The translations under genes were made by a program, and so were the position numbers. Shown here piece by piece: positions 35,299-44,280 of a DNA stretch of 64,000 bases. Below the pieces are notes generated by a model. The model was given only the letters and a program-made list of their open reading frames with translations. It searched no databases and was not told the origin of the DNA. This stretch comes from Salinisphaera shabanensis E1L3A (GTDB lineage Bacteria > Pseudomonadota > Gammaproteobacteria > Nevskiales > Salinisphaeraceae), in NCBI RefSeq assembly GCF_000215955.2, contig NZ_AFNV02000008.1:62001-126000 (forward strand), in the 5' to 3' direction. Within the stretch, counting starts at the first letter, position 1. Every line of letters starts with the position of its first letter.

Positions 35299-36112
35299 TC
35301 GCGGCCGACTACTGTCGCGGCCTGCTGTGTGCATCTTGCTGGCGGGGCTGTATGCGCTGAGTTGTGCGTCGGTTGCAAGCGCGGCCGGGGTCGATACGAT
35401 CGTTCACGATCCGCTGGAGTCATCGCGGTGGCGCTATATGGTGGCCCAGCATTTTCGTGACGCGCCGGTGGTATTCGACGAGCGCGTGCAGGTTCTCGTT
35501 CCGGATCACGCACAGGACCCGCAGGCCACCCCGGTACAGATCCGTGTGCAGGGCCTGAACGATGTCACCCAGATCCGGGTGATCGCCGACGCCAGCGCCC
35601 ATAGCAGGGTGCTGGATTATTTTCCGGCGAATGCCGCGCCCTCGATCGGCTTCAGCTTCGAGGTGGCCCAGGCCACGCCGCTGCGCGCGGCAGTGCGCAC
35701 GGGCGACGGCGTATGGCATATCGGCGGCGCCTGGGTGGACGGGCAGGGCGGCGGCTGTGCCGCGCCCAGCGTTACGCCAGCGGCGAGCGCCGATCTTGCA
35801 TTCGAGGGCCGTATTGAAGCGCGCAGCTGGGCTCGTGCCAACGACCGTCAGCGGCTCAAGTTGCGTGTCGTTGTGCCCAGGCAGACATCGGATATCGCGA
35901 CGCGCAGCACGGCCGTTGTCGAGGAAATCACCGTTCGCGATACGCAAGGCCGGCTTCAGGCGCGCCTCGTGCCCGGCAGCCCGCTTGCCCGCGCCAGCCT
36001 GTTCACGCTGGATATACCCAGCCGTGAGGCGTTGCGAATCGAAGCCCGCGACGACTGGGGCAATCGCTATCGAACACACGTTGCCATGAATGCCGAAGAC
36101 GAGGCGCCGTAA
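35291..36112 (+). CDS. Quinoprotein-associated SoxYZ-like fused carrier protein
   Basis: 273-residue exported protein with a Sec signal peptide (ILLAGLYALSCASVASA). An N-terminal SoxY-like domain is followed by a Cys-bearing GQGGGCAAPS near residue 155, corresponding to the SoxY swinging-arm Cys. The rest (about 170-270) is a SoxZ-like domain. Fused SoxYZ-like carriers of this kind are known near PQQ-dependent dehydrogenases, where the role is not settled. ATG 35291 lies inside the end of the protease gene, and the stop overlaps the next ATG. Confidence 0.85.
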   Translation: MADRGRLLSRPAVCILLAGLYALSCASVASAAGVDTIVHDPLESSRWRYMVAQHFRDAPVVFDERVQVLVPDHAQDPQATPVQIRVQGLNDVTQIRVIADASAHSRVLDYFPANAAPSIGFSFEVAQATPLRAAVRTGDGVWHIGGAWVDGQGGGCAAPSVTPAASADLAFEGRIEARSWARANDRQRLKLRVVVPRQTSDIATRSTAVVEEITVRDTQGRLQARLVPGSPLARASLFTLDIPSREALRIEARDDWGNRYRTHVAMNAEDEAP

Positions 36113-37056
36113 TGCGTGTTTTTCTCGCCTGTCTGCTGCTTGCCCTGAGCCCCGTTGGCGCCTGGGCCAGCGATTATTATGCGTTGACGCCACAACAAAT
36201 CGCCCCCGATACCTATGTGTTCATCGGCGCGCTTGAAGGATTCGATTTCGACAATCACGGCGCCGTGGCCAATAGCGGCTTCATCGTCAGCGAAAAAGGC
36301 GTGGTGGTGGTCGATACGGGCCCGTCCCGGCTCTATGGCGAAGCCATGCGCACGGCGATTGCAGAGGTTACCGACCAGCCCGTTGTACGGGTCTATATCA
36401 CCCATGCCCATGCTGACCACTTTCTCGGCAACAACGCTTTCGAGGATGTGCCGATCGCGGCACTACCGGCCACCGAAGAGAGTATTCGCAGTGCCGGCGA
36501 GGACATGGCGAGCCATCTCTACGATCTCGTCGGCGCGGCCATGCGCGGCACCGCGCCCGTGGTGCCGAACGAGACGCTCGCGCTCGACGCGGCCACGAGC
36601 ACGCGTATCGACTACGGTAATCACCGGCTCGAACTTATCGCCGCGGCGGGCCATAGCCCGGCCGATCTGATGATTCTGGATCGAACGACCGGCGTGCTCT
36701 TTGCCGGCGACGTGGTTTTCAATAATCGGGCGCCGGCCACGCCGCATGGCGATATCGCCGGTTGGCAACGGGCGCTTGCCGCGGCGGGCGAAAGCGGCTT
36801 CAGGATCGTGGTCCCCGGTCATGGGCCGGTCGCATACGATACGGCGCCGTTGGCCCAGACCGCGGATTATCTGGCCTGGCTGAAAGATCGGCTGCAACAG
36901 GCCGCCGCGCGTGGCGAGAGTGCTGCCGAGGTGATGTTCGAACCGCTGTCGCCGCGCTGGGCTGCGTTGGCAGTACAGCCGGCCGAGTATCGGCGTTCGG
37001 TAAGCTATCTCTATCCGGCCCTGGAGCGAGCGACGCTCGACCCGTCGCAAGACTGA
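36112..37056 (+). CDS. Quinoprotein relay zinc metallohydrolase (SoxH-like, metallo-beta-lactamase fold)
   Basis: 314-residue periplasmic hydrolase with a signal peptide ending at VGAWA. The metal site is THAHADHFLGNN near residue 101, GHSPADLM gives the next His, FAGDVVFNN the Asp and VPGHGP the last His. SoxH-like proteins pair with SoxYZ-like carriers in quinoprotein clusters. It overlaps the carrier gene by the TAATG junction. Confidence 0.88.
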   Translation: MRVFLACLLLALSPVGAWASDYYALTPQQIAPDTYVFIGALEGFDFDNHGAVANSGFIVSEKGVVVVDTGPSRLYGEAMRTAIAEVTDQPVVRVYITHAHADHFLGNNAFEDVPIAALPATEESIRSAGEDMASHLYDLVGAAMRGTAPVVPNETLALDAATSTRIDYGNHRLELIAAAGHSPADLMILDRTTGVLFAGDVVFNNRAPATPHGDIAGWQRALAAAGESGFRIVVPGHGPVAYDTAPLAQTADYLAWLKDRLQQAAARGESAAEVMFEPLSPRWAALAVQPAEYRRSVSYLYPALERATLDPSQD

Positions 37057-37077
37057 CGAGTGCTGCCCGTTTGCCGT

Positions 37078-37809
37078 TCAGCGGCCCGGTGCACGGGTGA
37101 GCTTCATGCTGATATGCCCGCCGGTAATCATGCGCTGTTCGCTGGTCAGGCGTTCGTCGCGCTCCAGGCGGGCCAGGCCCACGCCCGGGCAATACCATTC
37201 GCGTTGCTCGATAGGGACCTCGGAGGGCGCGAACCCGGCACCGGCGCCCAGATGAAAATGCGCGGTGCCGACAGCCAGCACGCAGCGCTGGAAGCGTCCG
37301 GCGGGTACGTCCACGGCAACGTCGTCGGCCTCGATACGGTAGTCCAGCGTGACCGTATTGCCCGGCGCGTGTTCGCTGATGAAGGTCCGGGCGCGATCCA
37401 GCAGATAGGCATGGGCCGGCTCGCGCCAGCTCGTACCCACCGTCGCCGGTAGCGGCAGGATCTTGGTTTCGGGTTGATCCATGATCGGCGTGTGGCTGGC
37501 GACCGATTTAACGGCCACGCGGTAATAACCGTCATCACGCTCGGCCAGGTAGTAGCGGCTGCCGTTTTCGTTGCGACGGATCGCGATGCCCGGCTCGCCG
37601 GCAAAGCGGCGGCGCTCGACGTTCTCCATGGTGCGCGTGCTGCGTTCGGGGGCGGCCCCCTTGCGTTCGGTCACCACGCTGTACTCCCAGCGCAGGCCCG
37701 GTTCGAGCGGGTAAAGCGCATCGGCATCGGGCTGGGCGCCGCAGCCGACCAATACGGTGCCAAGCCATGCTGCGGACAATACGTTTGCCAGTCGGAATAC
37801 AGCGCGCAC
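37078..37809 (-). CDS. Putative lipoprotein of the ExbBD-like module
   Basis: 243 residues with a lipoprotein signal (LGTVLVGCGA; lipidated Cys near 23). The remainder looks beta-rich and has no family I recognise. Segments such as LYPLEPGLRWEYSVV and VDVPAGRFQRCVLAVG recall periplasmic beta-barrel-like lipoproteins that follow a W-x-Y start. It begins two bases after the preceding membrane protein ends, so it belongs to the same operon. Confidence 0.75.
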   Translation of the reverse strand: MRAVFRLANVLSAAWLGTVLVGCGAQPDADALYPLEPGLRWEYSVVTERKGAAPERSTRTMENVERRRFAGEPGIAIRRNENGSRYYLAERDDGYYRVAVKSVASHTPIMDQPETKILPLPATVGTSWREPAHAYLLDRARTFISEHAPGNTVTLDYRIEADDVAVDVPAGRFQRCVLAVGTAHFHLGAGAGFAPSEVPIEQREWYCPGVGLARLERDERLTSEQRMITGGHISMKLTRAPGR

Positions 37810-37811
37810 GG

Positions 37812-38324
37812 CTATTTCTCCGGCAGCATGGGTTCGGGCAGATCGCGCAGCTCGATGTTCTGATGATCGGGCGCAAAGGTATTGTCTTCGCTGACCACGC
37901 GCTCGCCGTCGCTGCGATCGGCCGTACCCATCTGCAGCTGGCCGTTGCGCATGGCGTCGCGTGCCCGCTCCAGCCGCGTATGCAGCTCACGGTCGTAGGG
38001 CAGGGTGAAGGCTCGTGGTATGCCGCTGGGCTCGTCGTTGACGATCGGTGTGATCCATAGATAGATCCGCCCGGCCGCGCCCTGGCTTTCATCCGGCTCG
38101 AGCACCGACGATGCATTGAGCAGAAAGTGATGCGGCAGCGACATACGCGCCGGCCAGCCGCGTAGATCCTGCAACGAATGCCAGGTGACGAAATACAGGG
38201 CGCTCACCAGCACGATACAGCCCAGGCGCACCCACAGTGGCCAGCCGCTGCGGATATTGAGCGCGAGCACCAGTACGCCGAGAGCCACATAGGCGCCGCC
38301 GAGCAGCCAGAGAGTCTGTGTCAT
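37812..38324 (-). CDS. Hypothetical membrane protein of the ExbBD-like module
   Basis: 170 residues with two N-terminal helices (about 5-22 and 30-47) and a hydrophilic C-terminal part of about 110 residues, probably periplasmic. I do not recognise a family. Its position between an ExbD-like protein and a lipoprotein suggests a role in assembling that complex. Confidence 0.75.
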   Translation of the reverse strand: MTQTLWLLGGAYVALGVLVLALNIRSGWPLWVRLGCIVLVSALYFVTWHSLQDLRGWPARMSLPHHFLLNASSVLEPDESQGAAGRIYLWITPIVNDEPSGIPRAFTLPYDRELHTRLERARDAMRNGQLQMGTADRSDGERVVSEDNTFAPDHQNIELRDLPEPMLPEK

Positions 38325-38364
38325 CGTCGGTCCTCGTTGTGTGTTGGCGCGTGCGAAGCGGGTG

Positions 38365-38961
38365 TCATTGCACGATCGACTTGGCCAGTGTGTTCACATT
38401 GCTCACCGAACCATCGGGGTTCACGGTAAAACGCACCGCCGTATGTTCCTGGCCGGGATAATCGAGCGCGACCTGATCCTTGAAGACAATCTGCAGGCGT
38501 GGGTTGATCCGGCTGACCACCACATCGGCGAGGATCGGCTGCCCGGTCTTCGAGTCGTAATACTGCAGATTGACCACATATTCGCCCGGCGCCCGCCCGC
38601 GGATGGTCACGATTTCCTGGTTGAGTTCGTTGGTGATGCGCTGGCCGTCGACGATCATTTCATCGTTGATCAGGCCGCGGTCGTCGCGATCGAGATTCAT
38701 CATCCCGGCTTCCGGATTCAGGTACCACACCTTGTCGCCGCCGGGGCCCTGCACCCACAGATCGACATCATCCGGACGCCCCGATTCCCAGGTTGCGGTG
38801 ATGATGTATTCCGCCTTGGCGGGGATTTCGCCGGTCTTCGCGGGCGGGTTCAGGAAGAACACCGCGATCAGGAACATGAAGGTAAAACCCAGCAGTGCAT
38901 TGAACAGCAGATCGGTAAACGGGTCGGTATCGCTATGGCGGCGTTTGCGCCGAAAGGCCAT
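38365..38961 (-). CDS. ExbD/TolR-like protein with a periplasmic DUF2135-like domain
   Basis: 198 residues. One N-terminal helix is preceded by DPFTDLLFNALLGFTF, matching the ExbD pattern PF-x-D in which the Asp carries protons (Asp17 here). The periplasmic part (about 45-198) is beta-rich with VDLWVQGPGG, LDRDDRGLI and GEYVVNLQYY, reminiscent of DUF2135/YfaP-like domains and unlike the usual ExbD fold. It starts seven bases after the ExbB-like gene. Confidence 0.8.
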   Translation of the reverse strand: MAFRRKRRHSDTDPFTDLLFNALLGFTFMFLIAVFFLNPPAKTGEIPAKAEYIITATWESGRPDDVDLWVQGPGGDKVWYLNPEAGMMNLDRDDRGLINDEMIVDGQRITNELNQEIVTIRGRAPGEYVVNLQYYDSKTGQPILADVVVSRINPRLQIVFKDQVALDYPGQEHTAVRFTVNPDGSVSNVNTLAKSIVQ

Positions 38962-38968
38962 GGCGCAA

Positions 38969-39712
38969 TCAGCCCAGGCGCTGGTCTTGGGCGAAGGTCA
39001 CAATGCGGGCCTGCAGGCGGTCGGCGGCGCGGTCGAGCAGCAGGTATTGCAGGCTCAGCACCATGCTCGTGGTCAGGCCGACGAGGGTGGTATAGAGCGC
39101 CACGCGCATGCCCTGGCTCATACCGACGAGCAATTGCTGAATCGCGGCCACATCGAAAGACTGGGTGCTGTTAACCGTGGCCAGCATGACGATGAAACCG
39201 ATCACCGTGCCCAGCAGCCCTAGCTTGATGAGGGCGCCGCAGATGAACCAGCCCATTTCGTGGGCGCCGGCCAGGCGCTCGCCCAGCACATCGACCACCG
39301 TATCCGGCGGTGGGCCATCGCGGTGGGAGCGCAACTGCAGCAGCGACGCAAGATAGGCGCTGGCGGCGCTTTCGGGCTGGATGCGGTCATCGACGGTGAG
39401 CGCGCCCGTATCGCTGCGCTGCAAGCGCGCGCCGTTGTCCACGTCACGTATCACCCGCTCGAAGCGCGCGGTCTCGCGCGAGAGCCAGGCGCTGCGTATG
39501 CCGCAATAGCCCCAGGTGACGATGAATATCAGGCTGATGAGCAGGCTCACGCGGGTCATGTCGCCAGCGACGAGCGTTGTCAGCACGTTGTATTGCTGGG
39601 CCACCCACAGCACGAAGACCAGCACGCCGGTCATGATCAGCCATTGCTGGAATACATGGCCCGAGCCGGCCCCGGGCCGAGCGGTTTTGAAGCGGGTCAG
39701 CGATACCGCCAT
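38969..39712 (-). CDS. MotA/TolQ/ExbB-family proton channel protein
   Basis: 247 residues with about four helices. The conserved C-terminal part is LIKLGLLGTVIGFIVMLATV followed by GMRVALYTTLVGLTTSMVLS, typical of ExbB/TolQ channel helices. Two extra N-terminal helices and a cytoplasmic loop (about 85-145) precede. With the ExbD-like partner it should use the proton gradient to drive motion in the envelope. No TonB-like gene accompanies it. Confidence 0.85.
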   Translation of the reverse strand: MAVSLTRFKTARPGAGSGHVFQQWLIMTGVLVFVLWVAQQYNVLTTLVAGDMTRVSLLISLIFIVTWGYCGIRSAWLSRETARFERVIRDVDNGARLQRSDTGALTVDDRIQPESAASAYLASLLQLRSHRDGPPPDTVVDVLGERLAGAHEMGWFICGALIKLGLLGTVIGFIVMLATVNSTQSFDVAAIQQLLVGMSQGMRVALYTTLVGLTTSMVLSLQYLLLDRAADRLQARIVTFAQDQRLG

Positions 39713-39798
39713 GGCTCATCCTCTCGCAGCGTTGTCGCGCCGAGCGCGCGATCTTTTGTTGTTCTCGTAAGCACGATGTTCTATCGAGCAGGCACCGG

Positions 39799-41087
39799 TC
39801 AGCCGAAGCTGTCGTGCACGATGTTGTGATACCACGAGCGCGCATAATCGGCCTCGGCCGCGCGCGTGTCGGGGTCGGCGGCCAGGGCTGAAATACCACC
39901 GGCGTTGGCAATGGCGGTCAGTGTATCGCCGTCGAGCGTATACACCTCGGTTACGCTGATGCCGTAGTCCGGTGCCACCAGGCTGTAGCAGGCGTTGATC
40001 AGTCTTGTCTCAGCGGCGGGTTCGCCGGCCAGTTGTCGCGCTATCGCATGCGCACACAGCTTGGCCTGCATGTTGGCCGCGTAGGCCGATTTGGGCATGG
40101 GCTCGGCGCGCGCAGCATCGCCAATGACATGCACGCCCTCGTGGCCCGGCACCGAAAAATCGTGGCCGGCGACCGGCACCCAACCGGCGGCATCGGTCAG
40201 CCCGGCATCGGCTGCCAGGCGGCCGGCTTTCTGGGGCGGAATGATATTGAGCACATCGGCTGAGTATTCGTCGCCGCCCGCGGTACGCACACGCTTGCTT
40301 GTGGCATCCACTTCGACCACCCGCGCCCCCCCGCGCGGCGCCCGCCGCGCCATTGCACGCGTTCGCCGTAGCGTGCGCCCCAGCCGGTGCGAAACAACGG
40401 TTCCTTGGAAAAATGATCCTTCGCATCGAGGATCAGCACATCGGCGTCGGGTCTGTGCTGCTTGAGGAAATGGGCAATCAGGCTGGCGCGCTCGTAGGGC
40501 CCGGGCGGGCAGCGATAGGGGTTGTCCGGCGTGCTGATAATCACGCGTCCGTTGTCGGGCATCGCGCGTAGCTGATCGCGCAGTGTGCGCAACTGGCGGG
40601 CGCCGCCGGGCCAGGCATGGGGAATGCGCTCGACATGGTCGGGGCCATAACCGTCGATTGCGTCCCACTCGAAATCGATACCGGGGGCGATAATCAGCCG
40701 GTCGCCGGCAATCGTTCGACCATCGCCCAGGCGGATACGGCGTGCCGTCGGCTCGACGCCATCGATATCGGCATGCACGACTTTGACTCCCGCCGCGCTT
40801 AGCCCCTCGTGGGTCTGGGTGATCGCCGACACTGGGCGTAGCCCGGCGATGACCGTATTGCAGAAGGGTCCGGTCACAAAACTGTCCTGGCGATCGACGA
40901 GCGTCACGCGAACCGACGGCGCAAACCGGCGCAGTGCAAGTGCGCAAGTGGCACCCGCGAAACCGCCGCCCGCGATGACCACCTGGGGTGGCGCCGCGCC
41001 GGCGCGACCTACCGGTAGGCCGAGCACACTCAGTGCAGCGGCGCCGGCGAGCCCGCGCAGCAGGCGTCGCCGGTTGTTACGGGGCAC
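39799..41087 (-). pseudogene. Flavocytochrome c sulfide dehydrogenase flavoprotein-like (FccB), frameshifted
   Basis: FccB-type FAD protein read in two frames. The first part from GTG 41087 has a Tat signal (RRRLLRG), the FAD motif VVIAGGGFAGATCALAL and the redox-Cys segment RCPPGPYERA. The second part in another frame continues with ARVVEVDATSK, NIIPPQKAG and HVIGDAARAEPMPKSAYAAN. The frames meet at seven consecutive C (40326-40332; G on the coding strand), where eight would restore one protein of about 428 residues, the family length. It overlaps the cytochrome gene by 11 bases. A sequencing error, slippage or true inactivation are all possible. Confidence 0.8.
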
Positions 41088-41400
41088 GACGATGTTCTTC
41101 GGCCGCGCTATCGGTAGCGGCGAAATAGTCGGCGAGCGCCGTGATCTGGGCGTCGTCGTAGGCTGGCGCGATTCGATTCATGATCGTGCCGGCGCCGTCG
41201 CGAAACGCCTGCATGCGTGCGATGAACATGGGTTTGTCCAGGCCGGCCAGAGACGGCACCGCGCCGGTGGACTGGCCTTGCGAGCCGTGGCAGGCGGTAC
41301 AGGCGCCGGCAAGCGTTTCGCCTTCGGCAGCGGCTGCACCGGCGCGCCCTACGCTGAACGCGATCAGCATCATTGTCACGGCGAGTACGCGATAGCTCAT
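41077..41400 (-). CDS. Single-heme c-type cytochrome (FccA-like)
   Basis: 107 residues with a signal peptide (VLAVTMMLIAFSVGRAGA), the heme site CTACHG near residue 34 and an axial Met in the C-terminal half (TIMNRIAP). It is the likely electron acceptor of the following FccB-like flavoprotein. ATG 41400 is preferred over the longer frame, which would lack a signal peptide at its start. Confidence 0.9.
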   Translation of the reverse strand: MSYRVLAVTMMLIAFSVGRAGAAAAEGETLAGACTACHGSQGQSTGAVPSLAGLDKPMFIARMQAFRDGAGTIMNRIAPAYDDAQITALADYFAATDSAAEEHRRAP

Positions 41401-41703
41401 CGTTTTGAAACTACGCTCGCCGCTGTCGCCCGGCAAGAGAGGGCGCTGTGCTTGGCAGTGCATCGTTGTCGGCGTTCGTGGAAGATCGTGTCGTCAGCCG
41501 CGTGCGCCGGCTGCCATTGTCCGCCTGCGACTATCCGCGGGCTTGCGTGCAGCAACCGTTAGCGGGCAATTTAGACTTGCAAACAACAATATATCCGCGT
41601 CCTGCGATCGAGCGTGGCGGGATTGCTAATAACTCGGTCGGCAAAACGTCGACCATGGCGACGGTGTCGAGGCGGTGCGACCGGGATACCGGCAGGAGAT
41701 TCC
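41401..41703. other. Divergent promoter region of the cytochrome and ABC transporter operons
   Basis: No gene seen. An AT-rich patch (about 41570-41597) offers likely sigma-70-type promoter sequence. GGAGA before 41704 is the ribosome binding site of the transporter gene. Confidence 0.5.
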
Positions 41704-42717
41704 ATGACTACACCCGCGCGTGTTGCAACGCGTTTGTGGCTGGCAGGTTTGATCCTACTGGCGGCGTGGCTGGTCGGCTGTTCCGCCGATACGCCAGATA
41801 ATGCGGCTGACCCGCTGCGTGTCGGCGTGCTCAAGTTCGGCACCGTGAGCTGGGAGATGGAGACGATCCAGCGCAACGGTCTGGCTGAAAAGCACGATGT
41901 GGCGATCGAGGTCGTACCTCTTGCTTCGGAGAACGCGCTGGCCGTGGCGCTGCAGGGCGGGCGCGTCGATCTGATCGTGTCCGATTGGCTGTGGGCGGCA
42001 CGCCAGCGTGCCGAGAACCGCAACTATCAGTTCGCGCCGTATTCGCTGGCTGTGGGTGCAGTCATGGTCAATCCGGCTTCGGGCGTGGAAACGCTCGCCG
42101 ATCTCGCGAACAGAAAACTGGGAATCGCGGGCGGGCCGGTCGACAAAACCTGGTTGTTGCTACGCGCCTATGCGCAGAAAACGCAGGGTATGGATCTCGA
42201 ACGCGTCGTCGAGCCCACATTTGCGGCGCCGCCGATGATCAATCGCTTGCTGCTCGATGGCGATCTGCCGGCTGCGGTGAATTTCTGGCACTACAACGCC
42301 CGGCTATCGGCGCTGGGCATGCGGCCGCTGCTCAGCGTTGAGCAGATGCTCGCAGGGTTGGGCATCGACACCGTACCGCCGCTGCTGGGCTGGGTTTTCG
42401 CCGAAGACTGGGCCGACGAACATCGCACCGAACTGCAGCATTTTCTGGCCGCCAGCCAGGATGCCAAGCGCCTGCTGAACGAGTCGGATGAGGCCTGGGC
42501 GCCGCTCGAGCCGATGATCAAACCGGAAAGCGAGGCCGTGTTCGCCGCGATTCGCGACGGCTATCGCGCCGGTATCATCAAGCGCTACGGCGCGCCCGAG
42601 ATTGCGGCGGCCGGGCAGTTGTTCGACCTGCTTGCGACCGAAAGCGATGGCCAGTTGACCGGCGGCGTCACGCAGCTGTCGGCCGATGTGTTCTGGGATG
42701 GATATCGCCAGCCATGA
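41704..42717 (+). CDS. NitT/TauT-type substrate-binding lipoprotein in a PQQ-associated operon
   Basis: 337 residues with a lipoprotein signal (LAAWLVGCSA; Cys near 23) and an NMT1-like fold: VGVLKFGTVSWEMETIQRNG, ALQGGRVDLIVSDWLW and RKLGIAGGPVDKTWLLLR, given as separate segments. It is first of seven genes in one direction. AGGAG lies seven bases upstream of the ATG. The ligand is unknown; the operon's later genes are of the alcohol-oxidation (Ped) type. Confidence 0.88.
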   Translation: MTTPARVATRLWLAGLILLAAWLVGCSADTPDNAADPLRVGVLKFGTVSWEMETIQRNGLAEKHDVAIEVVPLASENALAVALQGGRVDLIVSDWLWAARQRAENRNYQFAPYSLAVGAVMVNPASGVETLADLANRKLGIAGGPVDKTWLLLRAYAQKTQGMDLERVVEPTFAAPPMINRLLLDGDLPAAVNFWHYNARLSALGMRPLLSVEQMLAGLGIDTVPPLLGWVFAEDWADEHRTELQHFLAASQDAKRLLNESDEAWAPLEPMIKPESEAVFAAIRDGYRAGIIKRYGAPEIAAAGQLFDLLATESDGQLTGGVTQLSADVFWDGYRQP

Positions 42718-42718
42718 C

Positions 42719-43486
42719 ATGCCGCTGGTGCGCTTTCGCATGAGGCGGCAACAGACGCTTGTGCGTGCCGCATCGCTGGTCGGTCTCGCGCTGCTGTGGC
42801 AGATCGTGGCGCTGATCGCGAACAGCGATGTGCTGCCCGGCCCGCTGGCCGTTTTCTACAAGCTGATCGTGCATACGGCGTCGGGCGAACTGCCGTACCA
42901 CCTGGCAATCACCCTGGCGCGCGTGGCGGTGGCGTTTGGGCTGGCGATGGCCATCGGTACCGCAGTCGGCATCGTGATGGGGCGCTATCAGCAGCTCGAT
43001 CTCGCGTTCGACGGCGCGCTGGTATTGGGACTGAATATCCCAGCGCTGGTGACTATCATCCTCTGCTATGTATGGTTCGGTTTGAACGACGTTGCCGCGG
43101 TACTTGCCGTGGCCCTCAACAAGATTCCGACCGTGGTGGTGATGGTGCGCGAAGGCGCGCGCGCGGTGGACCCGAAACTGCTCGCCGTGGCCCAGGCGTA
43201 TCGCGTGCCCCGGATCGTAACCTTGCGACAGGTGTTCCTACCGCAACTCTACCCTTATCTCATGGGCGCGGCGCGCAGCGGCCTGGCGCTGATCTGGAAG
43301 ATCGTGCTTGTCGTGGAGCTGCTCGGGCGCAGCAACGGCGTGGGCTTTCAGCTACACCTTTACTACCAGTTCTTCGATATCGGCAGCATTCTGGCTTATA
43401 CGCTGGCGTTTGCCGGTGTGGTGTTGCTGGTCGAAGGGCTGGTCATGCGCCCGCTCGAACATCGGCTCACCCGGTGGCGTACATGA
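42719..43486 (+). CDS. NitT/TauT-type ABC transporter permease
   Basis: 255 residues, six helices, with the coupling loop at AVAQAYRVPRIVTLRQVFLP near residues 157-176. The ATG at 42719 lies one base after the binding-protein stop. Its own stop overlaps the next start by ATGA. Confidence 0.9.
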   Translation: MPLVRFRMRRQQTLVRAASLVGLALLWQIVALIANSDVLPGPLAVFYKLIVHTASGELPYHLAITLARVAVAFGLAMAIGTAVGIVMGRYQQLDLAFDGALVLGLNIPALVTIILCYVWFGLNDVAAVLAVALNKIPTVVVMVREGARAVDPKLLAVAQAYRVPRIVTLRQVFLPQLYPYLMGAARSGLALIWKIVLVVELLGRSNGVGFQLHLYYQFFDIGSILAYTLAFAGVVLLVEGLVMRPLEHRLTRWRT

Positions 43487-44280
43487 GCGGGCTGCGTATC
43501 CATATTCGCGAGAAGCGCTTCGACGGCGCGCCGGTGCTGGGTGAATGCACCATCGACGCCGCGCCGGGCGAGTTCATTGCGCTGGTCGGCCCGTCCGGCT
43601 CGGGCAAGAGCACGTTGCTATCACTGGTCGCCGGTCTCGATGCAGACTACGACGGCGACATCACCTGGAACGGCGCGCCGCTATCCGCAGTCGGCGAATC
43701 GCCTGCGCATATGGGGATGATGTTTCAGGAACCGCGGCTCATGCCGTGGTTGAACGCGCTCGATAACGTGAGGCTCGCCGAAGCCGAACGTGTGGCCCGC
43801 GAGCCGGGCTATCAATCCAATGCGCCGCGGCTTCTCGAAGAGGTGGGGTTGGGTGAAGCGCAACACGTCTGGCCGAATCATCTATCGGGCGGCATGCAGC
43901 GGCGCGTGGCGCTCGCACGTGCGTTCGTCGTCGAGCCGCAGCTGTTGCTCATGGACGAGCCGTTCGTGTCGCTGGACATGCCCACCGGCAATCGCCTGCG
44001 GCGCTCGTTGCTGCGCTTGTGCGAACGTCAACGGCCGCTGGTCTTGTTCGTGACCCACGATTTGCGTGAAGCGTTGGCCCTGGCCGATCGCGTGCTGTTC
44101 TTTGGCGATACGCCGGCCCGCGTTCTGCTTGATCACCCGGTCGAGGGCGCTCGCGGCAAGGATCTGGAAAGCGCCGAGGTGGCCTCGGCCCAACAGGTGC
44201 TGCTCGCGCGTTATCCGCAGCTGCTCTCCGGCATACTCGACCCAAGCCAGGTACAGACTTACGACGAGGACACCGCATGA
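43483..44280 (+). CDS. NitT/TauT-type ABC transporter ATPase
   Basis: 265 residues with Walker A GPSGSGKST, signature HLSGGMQRRVALARAF and Walker B LLLMDEPFVSLD. Much upstream open frame exists, but the ATGA overlap at 43483 and the N-terminus MSGLRIHIRE fix the start. It ends in another ATGA overlap with the second ATPase. Confidence 0.92.
   Translation: MSGLRIHIREKRFDGAPVLGECTIDAAPGEFIALVGPSGSGKSTLLSLVAGLDADYDGDITWNGAPLSAVGESPAHMGMMFQEPRLMPWLNALDNVRLAEAERVAREPGYQSNAPRLLEEVGLGEAQHVWPNHLSGGMQRRVALARAFVVEPQLLLMDEPFVSLDMPTGNRLRRSLLRLCERQRPLVLFVTHDLREALALADRVLFFGDTPARVLLDHPVEGARGKDLESAEVASAQQVLLARYPQLLSGILDPSQVQTYDEDTA

Noticed and set aside
41640-41655. A -24/-12-like sequence on the minus strand (TGGTCGACGTTTTGCC) upstream of the cytochrome gene
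   Set aside because: Spacing fits, but the -24 box is poor and the predicted leader would exceed 220 bases, so chance is likely.
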